From assembly GCA_030220185.1 (NCBI GenBank), contig JASPKZ010004202.1, forward strand, positions 562,001 to 626,000: a stretch of 64,000 bases of DNA, given 5' to 3'. The DNA is from Diploptera punctata (taxonomy: Eukaryota; Arthropoda; Insecta; Blattodea; Blaberidae). Below are positions 19,255 through 28,825 of this stretch, piece after piece (positions within the stretch are counted from its first letter, which is position 1; each line of letters begins with the position of its first letter). The translations under genes and the position numbers were made by a program. Under the pieces are notes generated by a model. The model was not told the DNA's origin. It worked only from the letters and a program-made list of their open reading frames with translations, and searched no databases.

Positions 19255-19690
19255 TACCAACCAAGTTTTTAAACCATCAAAAGTGCAGAGACACACAAGA
19301 ATGAAAATCTATAAAATTCTCGCTAGACCCATAATCTGTTATGGCAGTGAAGCTTGGACCAACAGAACTCAGGATGATCGTCATATTACAGCCACGGAGA
19401 TGAAATTTCTACGACGAACTGCAGGTTATAGCCTTCTAGACCACCAAAGAAATTCAACAATAGCCAGAGAGTTAAACATCGTACCTATATCTCAATACCT
19501 CCAAGAATATAGAAACAATTGGATAGCCTATATTCAGCGCATGGGTCGTCACAGAATACCAAAACAAATTCTTCACTACATTCCTCGAGGCAGAAGATCT
19601 GTGGGCCGACCTTTTCGGAGATGGCGGGAGACCGTAACGGGCCACTGGGCCTAATACTTGAAAGGACGATGATGATGATGATGATGATGA
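19255..19690 (+). mobile_element. LINE-D 3' fragment
   Basis: Frame 19283-19654: RMKIYKILARPIICYGSEAW, EMKFLRRTAGYSLLDHQRN, RHRIPKQILHYIPRG, RSVGRPFRRWRE. The 3' end has the ggcc....ggcc inverted repeat, then taatacttg and a (gatgat)n tail, the same terminal plan as LINE-C. Confidence 0.87.
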
Positions 19691-19734
19691 TTGGTTGGAG
19701 AAAACCCTCAATGAAGAGGAAAATTCTCAAAATA

Positions 19735-19937
19735 TTAAAAAAATAAATAAAAATAAAACTGTTAAAGTTTTATATGATTTTCACATTTATTGTTGTCTCA
19801 AGACAACCCTTGAGGATGACAGACGCAGTCTCTGGCGAAACGTCAGGGAACTTCAAGCCTCGAGACCACGGCCTACAGCCCAGAAATCTTCTTCAAGATC
19901 ATTATTTAACAGTTTTATTTTTATTTAATTAATGAAG
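19735..19937 (+). mobile_element. PLE-like terminal segment with hammerhead-like core
   Basis: Bounded by aaaataaaact and acagttttatttttatttaa blocks that match the terminal segment of the PLE at 13565-13592. Carries the motif listed at 19794-19866. No coding part. Confidence 0.5.
19794..19866 (+). ncRNA. Degenerate hammerhead-like motif
   Basis: Outer stem gtctc/gagac and inner stem ccct/aggg enclose a core-like ttgagga, a stem II agac/gtct, then cgaaacgtc with a palindromic acgt stem III and a GUC site. Compared with CUGANGA there is one extra base or substitution, so it is probably decayed. Confidence 0.4.
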
Positions 19938-20800
19938 AAATTGTAATAGACAGGGGTTTTAAATCAAAACAACAAAAAACGGTAATAATAAATCGTGGTG
20001 TCAGACAAGGGTGTGCTTTATCACCTTCCCTATTTAATTTGTATATAGACGAAGCTATGTTAAAGTGGCAGATTAATTTAAGTAAACATTTTGAAATAAA
20101 TAATACATTATTTGATACAACATTATTTGCGGATGATCAAGTAGTGATTTCCATTTCACAAGATGATCCATAAAGAACTATATTTAATATGAAAAAAATA
20201 AGTGCCAATTTTAATTTTAAAATTTCAAAGTGTAAAACTAAATTTTAGCATTTAAAAGACATGATACCTTAAGAGCAAAAAATAGTAATTGACGATAACA
20301 TTTTAGAGCAGGTGAACAGTTTTAAATATCTAGGTTTCAATTTATCATGTGTTAAAATTGAAGATATTAATGACAAGATAAATAAATTTAATCTAATGTG
20401 TGGCACTATTAAAAGAACCCTTAAAACACAAGAAAAGAAACAAAAATTAAATTTTATAAAGTAATGGCTGTTCCTGTATTGATGTATGGGTCAGAATGTT
20501 GGACGATCACTAAAAGACAAGAACAAAGATTGGAAGCAGCTGAGACCAGATTTTTAAGAAATATAGCAAAATACACTCTGCTGGATAAGAAAATAAATGA
20601 AAATATAAGAAAGGAACTAGATATTTTCAAACTTACAGACCGAATAATTAAATATAGGAACGACTGGAAAGAACATATTGATAGAATGCCAGAAGGAAGA
20701 TTTCCAAAATTATTGCTGAATTATAAACCGCACGGAAGGAGAAATGTTGGACGAGACAGAAGATGGTCTGAACAATTTTAACAATTCTAGCTTTCATGAA
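19938..20800 (+). mobile_element. LINE-E reverse transcriptase 3' half
   Basis: In several frames: NRGVRQGCALSPSLFNLYID, LFADDQVVISISQDD, then (20464-20781) AVPVLMYGSECWTITKRQEQ, RFLRNIAKYTLLDKK, MPEGRFPKLLLNYKPHGRRN. The 3' end is gctttcatgaaaccggaac followed by a gaagaag tail. A second, better copy is on the minus strand at 31340-31815. Frameshifts; inactive. Confidence 0.87.
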
Positions 20801-20877
20801 ACCGGAACGATGAAGAAGAGGAATATATTCAGACAATTATTTAAATCATTTTTACAGCACTCTTGTCGCTGTAGGAC

Positions 20878-21300
20878 TATAATGGAAGTGGAGAGTTAAT
20901 GACAAATGATGAAAATTTTGAAGAAGTGACTGAAATCAAATATCTTGTGGTCAGCGTTCCTGACTACAGTTCATGATGTTCCGGGTTCGATTCCCGGTAA
21001 GACCATAGGAATTATTCTCTAAAGGGAATTATTCCTGTAGTCCTGGAATTTAGGTTAAGTTTAGGTTAAGAACTCTCCTGGCGCTTCATTATCATTTATC
21101 ACCCATCATATCATCGGGGTAACGTAATGCCGTCTTCCAGGTGCCCCAACCTAAGAAATGGATTACAATTCTGCCAATGCCAGGGAGAAAGCCAGAAATG
21201 CCATAAAAGACAACCAGGGGCATTGGACCAAAAATAAAAAAAAACAGGAATGAGGAACACAAAGAAATTAAACACAGGCTCATTTCTGCAAATTTGAGTT
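20878..21300 (+). mobile_element. RTE-1 short fragment split by SINE-D
   Basis: 20878-20945 (NGSGELMTNDENFEEVTEIK equivalent) and 21243-21300 (NRNEEHKEIKHRLISAN equivalent) are collinear RTE-1 pieces interrupted by a SINE. Confidence 0.75.
20946..21242 (+). mobile_element. SINE-D copy
   Basis: tRNA-like head with A-box ggtcagcgttcctga and a strong B-box ccgggttcgattcccgg. The unique body includes gaattattcctgtagtcctg and aggtgccccaacctaag, and the tail is A-rich (aaaaataaaaaaaa). This is the only full copy in the window; a possible head remnant is at 26738-26765. Confidence 0.8.
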
Positions 21301-21309
21301 ATATGCTTC

Positions 21310-21626
21310 CAAACAAACTGCTTAGAAGGCAGCTGGTCTCACATCTACGTGTGTTAATCGCAGAGGCGACGTACGTCCAGCCAGTGTAGGGGTGACATGT
21401 GGTCAGCATTTCGTATCCCTAGCCGTTATAGCTGGTCTTCTCAACCTGCAGTCGCTACGAATTGTAGCTAGCCAAATCCCTCATGATGCTGGGTGCGCAC
21501 CGGTCCCATACTGGCCGAAATTCCATGAGAAAATTTCTTCCCCCCCCTTACGGAGACTCGAACCAGTGGAAGTCCCGTAGCTCTGCGCCAAGGCTTCTTG
21601 CCTTAACCACTCGGCTACGGCGCTGG
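21310..21626 (-). mobile_element. SINE-B copy
   Basis: Minus strand, with the complete head at the right (accactcggctacggcgc is the A-box complement; ggagactcgaaccagtgg is the B-box complement) and a body like the 37342 copy. The left end is truncated near the tail. Confidence 0.9.
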
Positions 21627-21950
21627 ACGAAAAACAAATATGGATTGTAAAAATTTTTCGCCCACACCCCAAATATAGAAACGTACTAAATAGATCTCAT
21701 TGAAACAGTTGAAAGAAGGAAATATGTTTGCCGGTTGGGACAAGCATTGAGTTGTGTAAACGCGGTGAGCAGAGCACAGTGTGTGAGGGAGGGAGGAGGG
21801 GGGACTAAAATCTGACGATCATCCCGGTCGGCATTCCTGGAGCTAGAGTTATACGTCCGAAACAACGACTCTTTTTTGTATTACTTTCACCCCTCACATT
21901 CCTGATCTCTCCTTCCACACTAATCCTCTCCGACTTAATACACCTCAAAT
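21627..21950. other. No gene recognised
   Basis: Locally GC-richer, with a gagggagggaggagggggga purine run near 21788-21806. No repeat family or coding sequence recognised. Confidence 0.4.
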
Positions 21951-21954
21951 ATAA

Positions 21955-22062
21955 CTAACTCTCTAGCACTATAGAACCTCTGCTAATGTTTTCCATCATC
22001 CCGTGTGCTATCTACTTCACTCAAATCATATTTCATGTTGTTCTCCCACCACATTATTGGTC
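21955..22062 (-). mobile_element. RTE-1 3'-end fragment, older
   Basis: Degenerate minus-strand RTE-1 end (taactaactctctagcacta) broken at the ttggtcta position by the next copy. A case of RTE-1 inside RTE-1. Confidence 0.7.
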
Positions 22063-22064
22063 TA

Positions 22065-22522
22065 ATTACCTACTTACTTACTCACTGGCACTATCGAACC
22101 CGTAGGTTCATGGCCGCACGGACATAGGCTCTTCATACATCGCTATCTTGAACTAATGCTTTTCAATCATTCCCTGTATAATCTACTTCCCTCAAATCAT
22201 AGTTTATGTTATTCTCCCATCTCATTCTTGGTCTACCAACTGGGCGTTTTCCTTCTGGCTTTCCTACAAGAAGCTTCCATGCTACTCTTTCATTCCCCAT
22301 ACGTGCAACATGTCCTGCCCATCGCAGTCTACGAGACTTAACTGTTCTTATTATATCTGGCTTCCTATAAAGACCATGTAGTTCATTGTTATGTAGTCTT
22401 CTCCATTCACCTGTCTGTTCATCTCTCTTTGGTCCAAAAATTTTCCTAAGTACTTTATTCTTAAATACTTGTAATCTCCTTTCCTCCCTTAAAGTAAGAG
22501 TCCATGTTTCGCACCCTTCACA
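22065..22522 (-). mobile_element. RTE-1 5'-truncated copy
   Basis: The minus-strand open frame 22591-22163 reads GCETWTLTLREERRLQVFKN, FGPKRDEQTGEWRRLHN, KSRRLRWAGHVARMGNERVA and GRPRMRWENNINYDLREVDY. The tail gtaagtaagtaag is at 22065-22080 (minus strand). Nearly intact for its length, so young. Confidence 0.9.
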
Positions 22523-22529
22523 TATATCA

Positions 22530-23150
22530 ATTTTGCGGGTAGTATTTTCAGTTTTACAAAAAAAAAGTACTTTTAGCAGTGTCAATTTCATGTAGCCTGT
22601 ATTTACCTAGAAATGCTAGAACTGGTTATAAATTATTATCAACACTGGAAATTAACAAAACTCTTGAAATGATGTTAGTCAGAGCAAAGTGTTTGAGATT
22701 TTCGTCACAACGCTGTAGAAAAAGTAGAGTGGGTCAATTATAAATTACTTTATAATGATATATTTCGCAACCAGATAAGACTCGAGGGCCTTAAGTGCTT
22801 CCTTTAATTCAATCCGAGTAATCAATGTCACTTATTATTATCGTCATCTGTATCACGTGACCAGATTATAGAGCGGCTCATCCAAAGCGAATCTGATAAA
22901 GCAATTGTTTATCTTCATATTTGCTTTTCATGATAATTCTCTTGGTCTACAGATTATGAAATGATACCAAATGCCAATTCAAACAGCACTGGAAAATACG
23001 CCATGTACAGTCTATGCGACAAAGTAATAAACTGTTCTAATTAAACTATACTCAAGTGTAGGGTTATTGGAAAAGGTAATCAAAACTCAAGTAATCCGGA
23101 AATTGGCAAAAGAATAATTTCTCAGTTATTTAATAAAAAGATCGAAAAAC
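22530..23150. other. No gene recognised
   Basis: AT-rich with no repeat or coding match I can support. Confidence 0.5.
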
Positions 23151-23154
23151 ACAT

Positions 23155-24140
23155 ATGAATCATGGAGTCTCACAGTAAATTTACAAAAAAAAACAGAATA
23201 GCCTATTTGGCAATAAATAGCAATGAAGGAGAAAATTTAATATTGGAAGAAGGAATCCAAATAAAGCAAGTGAAACAAACTAAATATTTGGGAACAATTA
23301 TGGATAACATTGAAGGTATATGCAAAGAGAACATAAAACATAGAATTGAATTGAGTAGCAAATAATATCATCATTAAATTCCATATGGTGGGATAAGCAT
23401 ATTTGGAAAGACACAAAAAATATATTGGTAAAACATTGGTGGAATCAGTTGCAATGTATGGAAGTGAGGTATGGACAATCAATAAGTACTACAAGAATAG
23501 ACTAATAGCTCTAGAAATGGATTATTTACGCAGAAGTGCCAGAAAGTCAAAATTAGAACATGTCACAAATAAAGATAATAAGAACAGTTAAGTCTCGTAG
23601 ACTGCCATGGGCAGGACATGTGGCACGAATGGGAAATGAAAGACTTGCATGGAAGCTTCTTGTACGAAAACCAGAGAGAAAACGCCCAGTTGGTAGACCA
23701 AGAAGTAGGTGGGAGAATAATATTAACTATGATTTGAGGGAAGTAGATATATACAGGGAATGATTGGAAAGCATTAGCTCAGGATAGGGATACATGGAGA
23801 GCTTATGTCCGCGCGGCCATGAACCTACGGGTTTGATAGTGTCAGTGAGTAAGTTTAGTCACAAATAAAGAAATTATAAACATAATGGAAGTAGAAGAAA
23901 GAATAACTGAAAGAATTGAGGGGAAGAATTTAAAATGGTTTGGACATATTTTAAGAATGGAAGATGAGCGAAAGTCGAAACAACTATATCAATGGCACCG
24001 ACCAGAAAGAAGGAAGATGGGAGATCAAAGTTAACATGGAAGGAAAGCATGAGGATAGCAATGCAAGCAAGAGGGCTAAACATTGAAGATGCCCAAGATC
24101 GTAGGCTTTGTAGGTTTGGCGCGGGAAGACGGCAGCAGCT
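23155..24140 (+). mobile_element. LINE-M RT C-terminal fragment split by RTE-1
   Basis: Frames 23162-23365 and 23403-23591 read QVKQTKYLGTIMDNIEG and AMYGSEVWTINKYYKNRL, RRSARKSKLEHVTNK. After the RTE-1 insert the same frame continues EIINIMEVEERITERIEGKN, then LKWFGHILRMEDERKSKQLY. The exact frame continuation across the TSD shows RTE-1 is the younger element. Confidence 0.87.
23576..23857 (+). mobile_element. RTE-1 282-bp insertion with 14-bp TSD
   Basis: Starts at IIRTVKSRRL of the RTE-1 ORF, runs to its 3' end (gtcagtgagtaagttta), and is flanked by gtcacaaataaaga at 23562-23575 and 23858-23871. The hairpin reads gaacc-tacg-ggttt here. Confidence 0.95.
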
Positions 24141-24351
24141 GTAAAAATCCGAAGATAATTAGAGTTACTTAAATGTGGCGGACCGCACTGAAAATGAAAT
24201 CGTGCATAACTGTTATTATTACGTATATTGCGTAATACCACACACATTTCAGTCATTTATCGTTAGGTTTCTTCTGTTTTATTCAAATTATTAGGTAAAT
24301 TAAAACAATTGACGTAATCTATAGAATACATTGTGCATCTAAGGGCTTATA

Positions 24352-24907
24352 ACACGGGTCAACATGATTTTGTCTCATGAGTACCAATAGTTGTACTTAA
24401 TGCAGTTTTTTATCGTGTTTTCAAATATGTATTCGGAATTTCTCCATCACCTACAGTTTTTTTAATTAAATTTCAGTTAATGGATTTAAATAATTATTTT
24501 TTTAAATAAACCTAGATTTCTTCCCGGAAAATCTTGGCGCAGTGAGCGATGAGCACGGGGAACACTTTCATCAGGAGATTTCAGCTATGGAAAAGAGATA
24601 TCAAGGCAAATTGAATTATAATATGCTGGCCGATTATTGTTGGACCATCAAGAAGGATGCTCCACAGGCGAAATATACCAGAAAATCGTCATTTCGTACT
24701 TTCAAGATGAGTCCGTATGTTCAAATATTGTGAGTTACGAATGTAGAAAATATTAAAATGTTTGAAATTATTAAAAATGCCTGTCTCTCGGAAACCTTGC
24801 GTGATGGAGAAAAAACGATATAATGTTTTAATTCAGGAGAAAAAATACTGTCAGAATCACATATTTTCTTTCTCAGAAAAAAAAAGTTTATTTTTTTGTT
24901 GCTCAGT
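24352..24907 (+). repeat. REP-H dispersed repeat, copy 1, with coding-like block
   Basis: A 550-bp unit also found at 28193-28748 and, inverted, at 49836-50392. Its core (24507-24700) reads DFFPENLGAVSDEHGEHFHQ, EISAMEKRYQGK, NMLADYCWTIKKDAPQAKY. I recall this block as the C-terminus of multi-copy predicted proteins of unknown function in arthropods. A t-rich stretch ending ctag just before it could be a 3' splice site. The flanks are strongly conserved even outside the reading frame, which fits a mobile or duplicated unit. Function unknown. Confidence 0.65.
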
Positions 24908-25500
24908 GTAAGCTGTTAGTTTATGCTGATGATGTAGTATTATTGGCCGATAGCGAGGAGATACTAAAGGACAACACGCACACAGTATTAACACTAAGAA
25001 ATTGGGACTGGAAATAAACATCAATGGCGGCACTATGCTGCTGGGTCGACTTCACCTCTAACGGAAATGAGTACCAGACGCTTGTTCTGACATCAAGTGC
25101 CGCAGGGCTGACATCAAGTGCCGATTGTCTAGAAAAAGTGGGAGCCTTAACGTCCCATTACCCCAAGGGCCTGCTGAGGCCTGTCGTGGGATCACTCTAA
25201 AAAACTAAATATATGCTCACACACAGAAATATATTATATAATGGAAATGGACAATTAATGACAAATGAGAGAAATTTTGAAGAAGTGGCTGAATTCAAAT
25301 ACCTAGGAACAATAATTACAAATAGGAATGAGATGCACAAAGAAATTAAACATAGGCTCAATTCTGGAAATGCGTGCTATTATACATTGCAGAGACTCTT
25401 GTCGTCCCAACTCCTTTCAAAAAACGTAAAAACTGAAAATATATAAAACTATTATTCTCCCAGTTATATTATATGGATGCGAAACATTGACTCTTACTTT
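24908..25500 (+). mobile_element. RTE-1 fragment split by truncated SINE-A
   Basis: 24908-25022 covers KLLVYADDVVLLADSEEILK to LGLEINI. After SINE-A it resumes at KTKYMLTHRN (25200) and ends near LTLTF (25500). Its 3' end is lost at a SINE-B junction. Confidence 0.85.
25023..25199 (+). mobile_element. SINE-A, 5' truncated with internal change
   Basis: Body from gcggcactatg to the gtgggatcact tail. The middle carries a duplicated catcaagtgccg block not seen in other copies. Confidence 0.85.
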
Positions 25501-25504
25501 TAAA

Positions 25505-25826
25505 AAAAGCTCCTGGCCGGACAGGCTTACAAGGCCCTTAGCCGGCTGCTGGCCTCACATTCACATGTGTCAATCACAGAGGTAGATGGTCATCCAGCCA
25601 GTGTAGGGGTGACATGTGGTCAGCATGTCGAGTTCCCCAGCCGTTATAACTGATTTTCTCTACCTGGAGCCATTACTTATTTTAGCTACCCAAATGCCTC
25701 ACGATGCTGGGTGGGCACCGGTCCCATACTGACCGAAATACCATGAGAAAATATCTTCCCCATGGGGACCCATAGCTGTGCGCCAGGGCTTCTTGCCTTA
25801 ACCACTCGGCTACGGCGTGGGACTTG
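25505..25826 (-). mobile_element. SINE-B full-length copy
   Basis: Minus strand, with an A-rich tail complement at the left (aaaaaaagctcctggccgga), a complete body, and the A-box complement accactcggctacggcgtgg at the right. Confidence 0.92.
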
Positions 25827-26064
25827 ATACAACAGTCAAGTATACATTTTCCCACAACGATAAAACTTACCTATGACTCTGCAGCAAGAAGTCAGTTTTG
25901 CGTTGAAGTGTGATAATGGATTTGTTGTATAAGGAATAGTTTTATCTCAAAAGCTGATAAATATTTGTTCAATTGGATTATTGAACCGAGATTACGCGAG
26001 TTACTGCTTCCTAAACAAGTAGATTTCATTCACGTCCGCGATCAGACAAAGTCGCTATATGTCA

Positions 26065-26555
26065 CTCACGCACACACTATTGAGTAAAAAGTAAAGTAAA
26101 GTAAAGTGATCCCACAACAGGCCTCAGGATGCCCTTGGGGTAGTAGGAGGTTAAGGCTCCCATTTTTTCTAGACAATCGGCACTTTATGTCAGCCGGGTT
26201 GTCAGCCCTGCGTGACGGCCGCCTTTACCCCCAGAACAAGCGTCTGGTACTCATTTCCGTTAGAGGCCGAGTCGACCCCAGGGCCATAGTGCCGCCAGAG
26301 GGTTTGTGTCAGTTTAAAAATCCTGACCCCAACGGGACTTGAACCCTCGACCCTCCGGCTTGTAGCTCAGTGCCTTAACCACTACGCTACGGCGTGCCCC
26401 CACACTATTGAGAAATTGGGCTGGAAATAAACATCAATAAAACAAAATACATGTTTACACATAGAAATACATTACATAATGGAAATGGGCAGTTAATAAC
26501 AAATGAGGGAAATTTTCAAGAAGTGACTGAATTAAAAAACCAAGAAACAATCATT
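26065..26555 (+). mobile_element. RTE-1 fragment split by SINE-A
   Basis: The THTLLS-encoding stretch before 26084 and the region from 26401 to the EFKNLGT equivalent near 26550 are collinear RTE-1. The SINE between them has its own TSD. Confidence 0.88.
26085..26400 (-). mobile_element. SINE-A full-length copy with 12-bp TSD
   Basis: Complete minus-strand SINE-A flanked by cacactattgag (26073-26084 and 26401-26412), with tail gtaaagtaaagtaaagtgat at the left. It inserted into RTE-1. Confidence 0.94.
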
Positions 26556-26789
26556 CTTCTTCTTCTTCTTAAATGACACTACAGCCCATCCTTCGTCTCC
26601 TCCAGACATTTTTTTTGTAAGCCCATGTTTTCCCTTTACAGAGACTTAGGCACTCTCCCCTTACAGGGAAGAATTTGAACCATATTAATTTAGTTACATT
26701 TGTTTCCGTATAGATGTCATTTTGAGTGATCCGTGGTCAGCGTTCCGCCTCATACTGACATCTAGGAAACCAAGGTAGTACTAGGGCGG

Positions 26790-27010
26790 GAAAATTCGGT
26801 AAATTTTGCTTAGAGGCCTTTTCATTCAGTCTTAAGGATCTTTTACGAGCCTGAAAATCTTCAGACTCGAGACCCACGGCTTAAAGTCCCTCCCGGAGGA
26901 CTTGCTCCTTGGATTTTTCCATCCTAAAAATTCATCGACCCCGGCCGGGTTTGAACCCGCGAGCCTCGGGACCAGAGGCAAGGATCATAACCACTAGTCC
27001 ACCTCTCCAT
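26790..27010 (-). mobile_element. SINE-E copy
   Basis: On the minus strand a tRNA-like head with A-box gtggactagtggttatgat and B-box gcgggttcaaacccggc, then a body containing ctttaagccgtgggtctcga. No second full copy; head remnants lie at 6284 and 7115. Confidence 0.75.
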
Positions 27011-27200
27011 AAAAAGCCTTTCCCAATGGTTTATTTGACATTTTTTTAAGATCCTGGCGCACACAATCCCACCATCTATTTTTAGGTCTTCCTCTCAATT
27101 TGGTCCCTTGAGGTTGTGAACAGAAGATTGTTTCACCTTTCTATTAATATGTCCAATCCGTCTGAAACGGTCAAGCCTTATGTGTGAGAAAATATATCCT
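27011..27200 (-). mobile_element. Unnamed LINE C-terminal fragment
   Basis: With one frameshift the minus strand reads RFRRIGHINRKVKQ and then GTKLRGRPKNRWWDCVRQDL, a GRP..RW RT C-terminus. Interrupted on the left by SINE-E. Confidence 0.6.
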
Positions 27201-27247
27201 AATCTTCTTCTTCTTCCGTATGCAGTATTGGGTGATGATGCCCGTTC

Positions 27248-27600
27248 TGCGACTACAAAAACTGATCTTTCCATCGGTTGAAGGGTCTTCCGAAGTCTCT
27301 TTTGCCTTTAGGGTTGAGGTGGTAAATCATCTTTGGTAAACGGGAATTTGACATTCTCTGGACGTGTTGGAACCATTTAATCTGATAATTTTGTATATGT
27401 TCAACCATTTCCCTACTATTCCACTGCATCCTTATCTCATCACTTTTCATTCTATCCCTTAATGTTACTCCAGTTAGTGATCGGAGGAATCTCATTTGTG
27501 AACTAGCTATTAATGCGGGATTTATCTTTTGCTCGAAGTGTCCAGCATTCACTTCCGTATAGTAGAGCAGGTTTGGCTATGGCATTATGAAATCTCAATT
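27248..27600 (-). mobile_element. LINE-K C-terminal fragment
   Basis: Frame 27552-27253: QMRFLRSLTGVTLRDRMKSD, VEHIQNYQIKWFQHVQRMSN, RLPKMIYHLNPKGKRDFGRP. 5' truncated. Confidence 0.8.
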
Positions 27601-27659
27601 GGATTTCTTTCCTCATTTATTTTCCTAATAATTGTATTAATTTATTTAATTAAATGAAA

Positions 27660-27878
27660 ATAAACGTTCTTCACCACATACAAAACTACCGCAACAACTG
27701 GAAAGCCCATCTTCAATGAATAGCGTCTCATAGAATCCCAAAAGCCATGCTTCACTACTGCCCCCAAGGCAAAAGATCGCTGGGACGTCCAAAAAAGCGC
27801 TGGATGGAAAATTCCTCTTTGAGACCGTAACAGGCCACACGGTCTAATACTTGCATGGATGATGATGATGAAGTAAAA
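27660..27878 (+). mobile_element. LINE-C 3' fragment
   Basis: Reads HIQNYRNNWKAHLQ and, after a stop, ASHRIPKAMLHYCPQGKRSL, GRPKKRWME, then caggccacacggtctaatac and a (gatgatgatga) tail. A longer copy is at 48511-48941. Confidence 0.82.
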
Positions 27879-27879
27879 A

Positions 27880-28010
27880 TAAAACAAAAACAAAGTTTTA
27901 TGTGATTTTCATATTTATTAAAATATAAATTAGCTGTTTCGGTACTTTGTAACTTCTTCAGACATGATTACAAATAGTATTAACTCTTTATTAATCTTCT
28001 CCACATGTTA
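27880..28010 (-). mobile_element. PLE terminal segment, decayed
   Basis: The minus strand contains ctgaagaagttacaaagtac and then cgaaacagct, a diverged copy of the hammerhead region at 13497-13526. It is flanked by gaaaatcacataaaac, like the PLE end. Stem II has one mismatch and stem III is lost. Confidence 0.55.
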
Positions 28011-28192
28011 TTTACATAAACTGCTCAAAATATTCTTCTCAGTACCTTTCCTTCAAAATTATTTAAATTATTATACAGATATAAGAGTAAACTACCCAAG
28101 TTTTAGAACCATAAGTAACAATTGGTCTAATTAATGCTTTATATATATCTTGATTTTGGTACATCTAAAAACAGAAATGCTCTTTAAAATGG

Positions 28193-28748
28193 GATAACAC
28201 AGGTCAACATGATTTTTTTGTCTCATGAGTACCAATAGTTGTACTTAATGCAGTATTTTTATCGTGTTTTCAAATATGTATTCGGAATTTCTCCATCACC
28301 CACAGTTTTTTTATTTCAATTTCATTTAATGGATTTAAATAATAATTTTTTAATAAACTTTTTTCGTCCCTTTATTATTTTGGCGCAGTGAGCGATAAGG
28401 ACGGGGAACACTTTCATCAGGAGATTTCAGCTGTGGAAAAGAGATATCAAAGCAAATGGAAACCTAATATGCTGGCCGATTATTGTTCGACCATCAAGAG
28501 GGATGCTCCACAGGAGAAATATAGCAGAAAATCGTAATTTCTTACTTTCTAGGTGAGTTCGAATATTGTGTAGTTACGAATGTAGAAAATATTAAAGTGT
28601 TTGAAATTATAAATACCTGTGTCTCGGAAACGTTCCGTGATGGAGAAAAACCGATATCATATTTGAATTCAGGAGAAAAAAATACTATCAGAGTCACATA
28701 TTTTTCTTTCTGGGACAAAAAAAAAGTATCTTTTTTTGTTGCTCAGTG
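28193..28748 (+). repeat. REP-H dispersed repeat, copy 2
   Basis: Collinear with 24352-24907. The coding-like block survives (VSDKDGEHFHQEISAVEKRY) but is interrupted by a stop at the RKS* position, and the upstream DFFPEN part is altered. Confidence 0.75.
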
Positions 28749-28759
28749 TAATTGGAAAT

Positions 28760-28822
28760 ATTAGTTGGGAATGAGGATATATGGAGAGGTGCGTTCGATT
28801 GTGCCAGTGAGTCAGTTAATAT
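28760..28822 (+). mobile_element. RTE-1 3'-end remnant
   Basis: Only gatatatggagagg...gtgcgttcgattgtgccagtg and the tail. Most of the last codons are deleted. Confidence 0.7.
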
Positions 28823-28825
28823 TAG

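Noticed and set aside
26085..26400. CRISPR-like or tandem array from repeated (gtaaa) units
   Set aside because: It is only the short tail of SINE-A; eukaryotic context and no spacers.
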